From positions 1-11,408 of the forward strand of contig JAAZAH010000051.1 of the NCBI GenBank assembly GCA_012514415.1: a stretch of 11,408 nucleotides of DNA, read 5' to 3'. Shown here in pieces: positions 6,300 to 11,408 of this stretch (positions are counted from its first letter, which is position 1; each line of letters starts with the position of its first letter). The notes under the pieces were generated by a model. That model did no database searches. It worked only from the letters and a program-made list of their open reading frames with translations, and was not told the DNA's origin. This stretch comes from Sandaracinaceae bacterium. Its GTDB lineage: Bacteria > Myxococcota_A > Polyangia > Polyangiales > Houyiibacteriaceae. Made by a program: the position numbers and the translations under genes.

Positions 6300-6327
6300 A
6301 TTATGCTGAAAGTCTCCTCGGAGTAAA
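6300..6327 (-). promoter_or_regulatory. promoter giving a likely leaderless transcript
   Basis: On the minus strand TTTACT (6327-6322, 4 of 6 to the -35) is followed after 16 bases by CATAAT (6305-6300, 5 of 6 to the -10). CATAAT ends seven bases before the ATG at 6292. The seven bases AACCTAC hold no Shine-Dalgarno sequence. The spacer contains the inverted repeat CTCC-GA-GGAG, a possible repressor site. Confidence 0.55.
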
Positions 6328-6385
6328 AAAAGCGGCACAAAGGGTGGCGAGCCAAGGTTGACGGTGGCGAGAGGGGGAGTCGGCA

Positions 6386-7468
6386 ATGAGGGAACGGCGT
6401 AGCGCGCTGAGGGAAAGGAATCCGGATGGGGAATACGTCGGGGACCTAGGAAAAACGAAGAGGGAACCCATCCTCATTGTCGGTGAGGATGGCGGGGCGA
6501 AGGTCCGCTGGGTCTACCGGGGCGTCAACGCGGCCACCGATAGCGCACTTGGTGAGATGGCACGCTCCGGAGAGCTCTTTCGCATCGATCGCGTTACCGA
6601 TCTGGCCCTCGAATTCATCTATCACGACCCGCGCGCCAAAAAATTCGCGCTCGTCCTTCCCGAGACGCTCCGGCATCGCTATTTCGAAGAGCGCGCATCG
6701 CTCCTTCGCCGCATCGCCGAAGAAGGGCAATTCGAGATTCCGGCGTATGTCGCGGAGGCGCGCGTCGTGATCGGCATGGAGGGGCTCCGCCGCTATCTCG
6801 TGGAAGGACGCCCGAAGTTGCGCTCCGCCGATCGCTTCGACGCCCCCATTTCGGTGCGCGGATTCGGCGAGAGCGATGGTGATTCTCTGCGCGACGAAGA
6901 CATCGGTCGCGGTTGGTTTGGTCCAGAGGGAGAGCCTCCGCCTGAAGAGCTCACGCTCGATGAGGACCGTCTCGAGGACTCCCTCCTCAAGCTGATTCAA
7001 GAGGGCGAGCGCGCCATCCCGGTGCTTGAACGCGCGTTAAGCGATCCCTCGGCGGAGGTCCGCCTCGCCGGCGCCATTGGGCTCGCCGAGCTTCGGGCAA
7101 CGTCTGCTGCGCGCTCCATGGTCGACGCATATCTTGAGGAGACGAGCGATGCCGCCCCGCACTTTGCGCGCCTCCTCGCCTATCTCGGTGAGGAGGCTCT
7201 TGAAGCGATCGAGGCCCGCATGCGCGATGAGATCGGAATGAACCGGAGGCTCGCACTCGCGATGGCGCATCTTGCGGAGGCCGGTTTCGATGTGGAGATC
7301 GAGCAGCTCGCGCAGGGCGACGACGCGCTTGCAAGGACTGCGCGTGAGGGGCTCCGCCGCATCATGGACGCGCGCGATGCCGTCGCGCTATCTTCATTGG
7401 AGGAGAGATTGCAAATGGAGGGGAGCTCCCGACTCGCCGCACGACTCGAGGCGAGACTCCGACATTGA
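6386..7468 (+). CDS. HEAT-repeat protein with CpXC-like N-terminus
   Basis: The 360-residue protein has two parts. Residues 55-141 (LGEMARSGELFRID...LEFIYHDPRAKKFALVLPETLR...IPAYVAEARVVIGMEGLRRYL) follow the layout of CpXC-domain proteins: 'dG.lf', 'YHD', 'lvlPe', then 'RvV.G...L'. The protein has no cysteine at all, so the metal-binding CxxC pairs of that family are missing. An acidic proline-rich linker (160-198) leads to helical repeats at about 200-355, with the HEAT signature ERALSDPSAEVRLAGAIGLA at 215-234, suggesting a protein-binding scaffold. It is cytoplasmic: no signal peptide. The start is well fixed by GGGGGAG (6373-6379), six bases before ATG 6386. The metallophosphoesterase follows after 55 bp. 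The CpXC relation is judged by eye. Confidence 0.75.
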   Translation: MRERRSALRERNPDGEYVGDLGKTKREPILIVGEDGGAKVRWVYRGVNAATDSALGEMARSGELFRIDRVTDLALEFIYHDPRAKKFALVLPETLRHRYFEERASLLRRIAEEGQFEIPAYVAEARVVIGMEGLRRYLVEGRPKLRSADRFDAPISVRGFGESDGDSLRDEDIGRGWFGPEGEPPPEELTLDEDRLEDSLLKLIQEGERAIPVLERALSDPSAEVRLAGAIGLAELRATSAARSMVDAYLEETSDAAPHFARLLAYLGEEALEAIEARMRDEIGMNRRLALAMAHLAEAGFDVEIEQLAQGDDALARTAREGLRRIMDARDAVALSSLEERLQMEGSSRLAARLEARLRH

Positions 7469-7479
7469 TCTCTCTATCA

Positions 7480-7508
7480 TTTACTTAATGAGCGCGTGCC
7501 TTTAGAAC
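7480..7508 (+). promoter_or_regulatory. promoter-like element before the metallophosphoesterase
   Basis: TTTACT (7480-7485), 17 bases, then TAGAAC (7503-7508) give a moderate promoter (4 of 6 in each box) within the 55-bp gap. The predicted start near 7515 leaves a leader of about eight bases. TTTACT is the same -35-like box seen before the NlpC/P60-like gene. Confidence 0.35.
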
Positions 7509-7523
7509 ACGGGTGTCATCGCG

Positions 7524-8261
7524 ATGCGGATTGGAATATTCAGCGACGTCCACGCCAACGTGGAAGCACTCGAGGCCGTGATGAAGGCCTACGAAGCGCA
7601 TTCGATCGACCGCTACCTTTGTTTAGGTGATGTGGTCGGATATGGCGCGAACCCGAATGAGTGTGCCGATCTCGTTCGCTCCGTCGCCGAAAAGACCGTC
7701 ATTGGCAACCACGACGCGGCCGTCGTGGGCCGCATGGACTACAGCTATTATTATGAGGCCGCGCGGCGGGCGCTCGATCTTCACGCTGCGCTTCTTTCCG
7801 AAGAAAATTTCGAATGGCTGAAGGGGCTCCCCTATCGGTGGGATCTTGATGATGTCGACCTCACACTCAGCCACGGCTCGCCGCGGCGCATCGAGGAATT
7901 CGACTATATCTTTGCCCCGGAGCAGGCGGCGGATTGTCTTCCGATTCGCGACGAGCTCAATACGCTCACCCTCATCGGTCATTCACATCTTTGTAAGGTC
8001 TTCGCGCTCTACGAAAATAGCGTCGAAGAGCTTCCCGCCGAGGATTTTACCGTTGAAGATGGCGTGAAGTACATCGTCTCGGTCGGCTCGGTCGGTCAGC
8101 CTCGCGATTACGATACGCGGGCGAGCTACACGGTCTACGATTCCGAGACGCGCCGCTTTGAATTCCATCGCGTCGAATACGATATCGAACGCGCGGCTGA
8201 GAAGATCTTCGCGAGCCCGCTTGAGCGGAACTTTGGCCACCGCCTCTTTCTCGGCGTCTGA
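7524..8261 (+). CDS. calcineurin-like metallophosphoesterase
   Basis: The 245-residue cytoplasmic protein has the full two-metal phosphoesterase set: SDVHAN (Asp8, His10), GDVVGYG (Asp36), GNHD (Asn62, His63), SHG (His117) and GHSH (His153, His155), then GSVGQPRD at 188-195. Length and motif spacing are those of the single-domain YfcE/ApaH-like group, which hydrolyses phosphodiesters or nucleotides. 'GDVVGYGxxPNEC' and 'GSVGQPRD' are typical of a widespread subgroup whose natural substrate is not known. It ends 33 bp before the convergent stop of the LuxC-like gene. Only a weak Shine-Dalgarno sequence (GGGTG at 7511-7515) precedes the ATG. It might be read with the HEAT gene or from its own promoter in the 55-bp gap. 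Confidence 0.93.
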   Translation: MRIGIFSDVHANVEALEAVMKAYEAHSIDRYLCLGDVVGYGANPNECADLVRSVAEKTVIGNHDAAVVGRMDYSYYYEAARRALDLHAALLSEENFEWLKGLPYRWDLDDVDLTLSHGSPRRIEEFDYIFAPEQAADCLPIRDELNTLTLIGHSHLCKVFALYENSVEELPAEDFTVEDGVKYIVSVGSVGQPRDYDTRASYTVYDSETRRFEFHRVEYDIERAAEKIFASPLERNFGHRLFLGV

Positions 8262-8294
8262 ACACCCATCGTCGAGAGCGAGGGGGCGCAGGGC

Positions 8295-9506
8295 TCACCA
8301 AGCCGCACGGTAAAGCACGAAGCCTTCATGCGGCGCGAGACCTTCCCAAGGTTCGTCGATCGCTGGGCGCTGCATCTCGCCGAAGCGGCTGATGCGCGGC
8401 GAGACGAGCAGGGGGAGCTCGTCGATGAGAGAGGCGCACTCCTCACTTTCGATCCCTAGCGCTTTGAGCCGCTGACCGAAGCTCGCCGCGATGCGGAGAA
8501 ACTCGGTCTTCGATTCGAGCGGAATGATCGCGATGTTTCGGTAGCCAGGGCTGATCCGCGGAGGGCCAGCGGGCTCGATGGTGATCGCGAAATCATGCCC
8601 TTCGATGAGCTCGCCTCTGGCCTCACCGACCGCGCGCCATTGGAGTTGCGCGCTTGCGAGCTCGAGAGGAAGTGCGCCTCGCGGGCGTCGAAACGATGCG
8701 GCCGAGAGGGCCCTTTCGAGTGCTTCGGCCGCTTGACGCGCGTCACCGAGCGTAAAGAGCGCGTGGGGGGAAAGGCATCCACGTTGATCGAATGCGATGA
8801 TGTCTTCAGCAAAGCGGGCGAGGGTCGCCTCGTCGGCCGGGCCGTCCATGAGGGCGAGCCCGAGGCCGCTTCCATGCGCCTGATAGCGCGTCTGCGCAGG
8901 GAGGAGTTCGCGGATGGCGCGAACCGTCTGATCGGTCCCATAGGCGGCAACGCTCTTTGCTTGGACCAAGAGACGCTCGAGGAGATCGCGCTCTTGGGAC
9001 GAGAACGTCAGGACGAAGAGCGCGTCACGGAGCGCGGGCTCGGCCTCGGCAAAAGTCTCCGTCAGCGCATCGGCGAAAAGGTGTGCAAGTCGATCGCCGC
9101 GGCTGCTCGCTTTCGCGATGACGGGATTGCCGAAGAGAAGGGGCAGAATGAGCGCCCGAAGCGGCGCGGTGAAAACATTCGAAGGAAGGATGCTGAGGTG
9201 AAGTCCGAGAGGAGAAGGGCGCGTGCCGGGCGGCGCGGAGCGTTCGGCGCGCTCGAGGATCTCGATGAAGCGCTCAAGGCTCATGCTCTCGAGCGCATCG
9301 CTTAGGCCGCGGAGCAGGTTTGCTTTTTTTAGCCCGCTCGAAGCTTCGAGCTCGGCGATGGACTCGCGCGCTCTGGACTCGAAACGCGGGATGGCGGCGG
9401 CGAGGAGTTCGGCCCGACGTGCGCCACCCAGCCGATCGAGCGGACGCTCGCAGGCAAGCGCACGCGCGAGGCGATCCGCGACCGAATCGACGAGACGGAG
9501 GCTCAT
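8295..9506 (-). CDS. LuxC-like acyl-CoA/acyl-enzyme reductase
   Basis: LuxC is the NADPH-dependent reductase of the fatty acid reductase complex. It takes an acyl group on a cysteine and releases a fatty aldehyde. The 403-residue product carries LHLSILPSNVFTAPL (102-116) and LLFGNPVIAKASSRGD (123-138), which form the nucleotide and acyl binding part of the aldehyde-dehydrogenase-like fold. AAYGTDQTV (187-195) follows. The nucleophile motif is DQRGCLSP with Cys244, and the C-terminal RFGEMQRP (374-381) matches LuxC-type ends. Start ATG 9506 overlaps the LuxE stop as ATGA, with GGGGA six bases upstream. A longer frame to 9734 only covers luxE coding sequence and is arginine-rich nonsense. No luxAB or luxD is nearby, so it probably serves lipid or metabolite synthesis rather than light. 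Confidence 0.9.
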   Translation of the reverse strand: MSLRLVDSVADRLARALACERPLDRLGGARRAELLAAAIPRFESRARESIAELEASSGLKKANLLRGLSDALESMSLERFIEILERAERSAPPGTRPSPLGLHLSILPSNVFTAPLRALILPLLFGNPVIAKASSRGDRLAHLFADALTETFAEAEPALRDALFVLTFSSQERDLLERLLVQAKSVAAYGTDQTVRAIRELLPAQTRYQAHGSGLGLALMDGPADEATLARFAEDIIAFDQRGCLSPHALFTLGDARQAAEALERALSAASFRRPRGALPLELASAQLQWRAVGEARGELIEGHDFAITIEPAGPPRISPGYRNIAIIPLESKTEFLRIAASFGQRLKALGIESEECASLIDELPLLVSPRISRFGEMQRPAIDEPWEGLAPHEGFVLYRAAW

Positions 9507-10624
9507 TCGACGTCCCCTAAGATTTCTTCGATGGCGATCGAGCAGCCGCGCGGCACGGCGCCTTCGGCCCGTCCGCGGAGGACGATTCCTTCGGTGGTGG
9601 CTTGGGCGAGATCGGAGGTTTGGATGCAGGCGATCGTATCGAGGTTCGTGAGGTCGTCGATGCGGAGGATACCAAGCTCGCCATCGGGGACGCGCTCGAG
9701 GGTTTCGGGATGCACGGGGAAGGCGCGTACCCACGGTGGCGGAATCAAAACACGCGCTTCGGCCGACGGGACGTCTTCGAAGGCTGCTCCGAGGAGCAAC
9801 GCGCGGAGCTCGCCTTCGTAAAACTGTGAGCTGAGCTCTGTCATGCCGTATTCCGCGATGATCGCATGTTCATCGATGCCGTAACGCGAGCTCAACATTC
9901 GGCGCATGGTCGGTGGATCGTAGCTCCGGCTTCGTCCTTTGAAGCCGCCGGTTTGCATGATGCGGCTTCCCTTGGGGAGTTGAAATCGGGCGCTCCCCAA
10001 AGCCTCTTCTGCGAAGACGAAAGCGAAGCTTGTGCCGAGGAGGGCGACGGGTCCGTTGTCGCGCTCGTGAAGGAGCGTTCGCAATCGCTCGTGATCGAGG
10101 TTGCCGTCCCGAAGAAGAAATTCGGGCTCGCTCAGAAAATGCTCGGCGAAGAGCCCAAGCATGTACGAGAGCGAAGAGTCCGGGACCTCGTCGGGTGAGG
10201 GTGCCAGGATGACCCCGCGGAGTTTCTTCCCATCGGCAAAATCGGGAAAGAGAAAGCGCTCGCCTTGGATGAGCGCGCCGCGATCGTAGAGCGAAAGATC
10301 GCGGAGATGGTGCTTTCCGCGTTCGCCATGTGTTGTGCCGCTGGTTCGGAAGATGCGCCGGTCGTCTTCGGGCGGATGCACGGCGAGCCGCGTATAGCGA
10401 AAGACATCGGTCGGTACGGCTGCCGGAAGGCGTGCATCGCCTCGCTCGCGCCTCCGTCGAGCGAGACGCGCATAAGAAGGAATGGCGCGCTCTTGGAAAT
10501 CCGCGACTTTTTCGAGTAAAGCGCCGAGCGCATCATCGTCGCGGAGACCATCCCGATGCGCATGGACGAAGGCGAGGATCTCGGCGTGGAGCGCCTCTCG
10601 CTCCGCTTCGTTGCTGCCCGTCAT
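9503..10624 (-). CDS. LuxE-like acyl-protein synthetase
   Basis: LuxE activates a fatty acid with ATP to acyl-AMP, then loads it on its own cysteine for transfer to LuxC. The 373-residue product has RTSGTTHGERGKHH (93-106), the phosphate loop of adenylating enzymes, then IMQTGGFKGRSR (222-233), EYGMTELSSQFYE (258-270) and NLDTIACIQTSDLA (327-340). Near the end VPRGCSIAIEEIL (357-369) has Cys361, 12 residues from the C-terminus, which corresponds to the acylated Cys364 of Vibrio LuxE. ATG 10624 is chosen over an upstream in-frame codon at 10702 because AAGGA lies seven bases before it and the longer frame overlaps the aminotransferase. It follows the aminotransferase stop by 13 bases and overlaps the LuxC-like gene by four, so the three are one operon. 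Fatty acid chain length preference is not readable. Confidence 0.92.
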   Translation of the reverse strand: MTGSNEAEREALHAEILAFVHAHRDGLRDDDALGALLEKVADFQERAIPSYARLARRRRERGDARLPAAVPTDVFRYTRLAVHPPEDDRRIFRTSGTTHGERGKHHLRDLSLYDRGALIQGERFLFPDFADGKKLRGVILAPSPDEVPDSSLSYMLGLFAEHFLSEPEFLLRDGNLDHERLRTLLHERDNGPVALLGTSFAFVFAEEALGSARFQLPKGSRIMQTGGFKGRSRSYDPPTMRRMLSSRYGIDEHAIIAEYGMTELSSQFYEGELRALLLGAAFEDVPSAEARVLIPPPWVRAFPVHPETLERVPDGELGILRIDDLTNLDTIACIQTSDLAQATTEGIVLRGRAEGAVPRGCSIAIEEILGDVE

Positions 10625-10637
10625 CTTTGGTTCCTTT

Positions 10638-11408
10638 TCATGTGCGCTCTCTTTCGAGCAGTTCGCTGAGCGTATCGATGAAGGCATCGAGGAGACGCTC
10701 ATCGACGGTGAGCGCAGGCGTAAGATTGAGAGCAGAAGCCCCGCGACCGGCGGGTAAGACCAAATAGCCGCGCTCTAGAAGCTTCGGAAGGAATCGAAGC
10801 GCGCTTCCATTTTCACCAAGCTCGATGGCTAAAAAAAGTCCGGCGCCGCGCACCGACTTTTTGAGCCGTGCTTCGGCCTTCATCCGAAACCGATTCCCGA
10901 GCTCCTCTGCACGCTTGAGGAGGCTTCGCTCGTCGATCGAAGCGAGCACCGCGAGCGCCGCCGCCGCTCCGAGTGGATGGCCGAAAAACGTGCCGGTATG
11001 GATCGCTTCGCCGACCGGATCGCCCCAAGCCGCCATCACCTCATGGCTGCCAATGCAGGCCGAGACGGGCATGCCCCCGCCAAGCCCCTTTCCAAGACAG
11101 AGGAGGTCGGGCGTGAGCCCTTCGGCCTGGATCCGAAAGAACGATCCGGTTCGCCCCATTCCGGTAAAGATTTCATCGACGATGAAAAGCGCACCCTCTT
11201 CCGCGCCGAGGGTTTGGAGCGCCGCCAAAAATCCGGGCGGCGGGATATGAATGCCGCCTCTGCCAAGGATGGGCTCGACGAGGATCGCTCCGATCGGACG
11301 CTCACGTAGGATGCGGCGCGCGGTTTCGAGCGATCGATCGACCTCACTTGGGTGATGAGGAAAAGGGACGAAATGACTCTCTGGATTCAGCTGAGCGGCG
11401 AACGGAGC
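10638..11408 (-). CDS. class III PLP aminotransferase, 5' end outside window
   Basis: This open frame enters at the right edge and gives the last 256 residues. Class III (acetylornithine/GABA/omega) transaminase hallmarks are visible, numbering from the first residue in the window. VEPILGRGG is at 44-52; the usual Gln after VEPI is Leu. FIVDEIFTGMGRTG (75-88) contains the PLP-ring Asp78. LCLGKGLGGG (103-112) gives Schiff-base Lys107. HTGTFFGHPLG (137-147) is the phosphate-binding segment from the partner subunit. Near the end ALNLTPALT (226-234) aligns with the family's 'xxRxxPPLx', so the carboxylate-binding arginine is apparently Asn228. It heads the lux-like cluster as far as the window shows. 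An amine-forming step on the fatty aldehyde made by LuxE/LuxC is the natural guess. BioA or ornithine-type activity cannot be excluded without the N-terminus. Confidence 0.88.
   Translation of the reverse strand, partial: APFAAQLNPESHFVPFPHHPSEVDRSLETARRILRERPIGAILVEPILGRGGIHIPPPGFLAALQTLGAEEGALFIVDEIFTGMGRTGSFFRIQAEGLTPDLLCLGKGLGGGMPVSACIGSHEVMAAWGDPVGEAIHTGTFFGHPLGAAAALAVLASIDERSLLKRAEELGNRFRMKAEARLKKSVRGAGLFLAIELGENGSALRFLPKLLERGYLVLPAGRGASALNLTPALTVDERLLDAFIDTLSELLERERT

Noticed and set aside
9507..9734. 76-residue N-terminal extension of the LuxC-like protein
   Set aside because: The extra part is Arg/Pro-rich out-of-frame luxE sequence; ATG 9506 has a Shine-Dalgarno sequence and a four-base coupling overlap.
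8295..10624. Bioluminescence (lux) operon
   Set aside because: No luciferase luxAB or thioesterase luxD in the window, and an aminotransferase is the partner instead.

Overview
The window is GC-rich, densely coded and made mostly of ordinary chromosomal genes with one unusual operon. Myxobacteria-like proteins (an alkyl-DHAP-synthase-type flavoprotein, a divergent GTP cyclohydrolase I, a lipoprotein and a HEAT-repeat protein of unknown role) together with Zn/GTP enzymes of general type suggest a deltaproteobacterial lineage such as Myxococcota or Bradymonadota. This is an inference from protein style, not a marker-gene result. I saw no IS element, phage gene, CRISPR array, tRNA or rRNA. No stretch above about 145 bases lacks a gene.

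Layout. Bases 1-2312 (minus) hold two tandem FAD-binding (VAO/PCMH-fold) genes: an alkyl-DHAP-synthase-like oxidase (711-2312), and one base after it a second, GlcE-like protein (1-709, running off the window). Divergent from these is ribA (2408-3064, plus), which converges on folE (3129-3698, minus), so two different zinc GTP cyclohydrolases lie tail to tail. Divergent from folE is a lipoprotein of unknown function (3842-4924, plus). It converges at 6 bp on a minus-strand pair: an uncharacterised protein (4931-5512) and a membrane-anchored NlpC/P60-like cysteine hydrolase (5579-6292). Divergent again are a HEAT-repeat protein with a cysteine-less CpXC-like N-terminus (6386-7468) and a calcineurin-like metallophosphoesterase (7524-8261), both plus.

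Bases 8295-11408 (minus) form a tight operon read from the right edge: a class III PLP aminotransferase (5' end outside the window), a LuxE-type acyl-protein synthetase 13 bp later, and a LuxC-type acyl-CoA/acyl-enzyme reductase overlapping it by ATGA. LuxE and LuxC keep their acyl-carrying cysteines. No luciferase gene is present. The simplest reading is fatty acid activation, reduction to fatty aldehyde, then amination to a fatty amine. That last step is inference. The aminotransferase appears to lack the usual C-terminal carboxylate-binding arginine, which fits an unusual substrate. This is the best candidate here for an undescribed system.

Expression. Several genes at the head of divergent pairs (2312, 3842, 5512, 6292) have no clear Shine-Dalgarno sequence but carry a -10-like hexamer 5-8 bases before the ATG, as leaderless transcripts would. 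In contrast ribA, the HEAT gene and the lux-like genes have good Shine-Dalgarno sequences.
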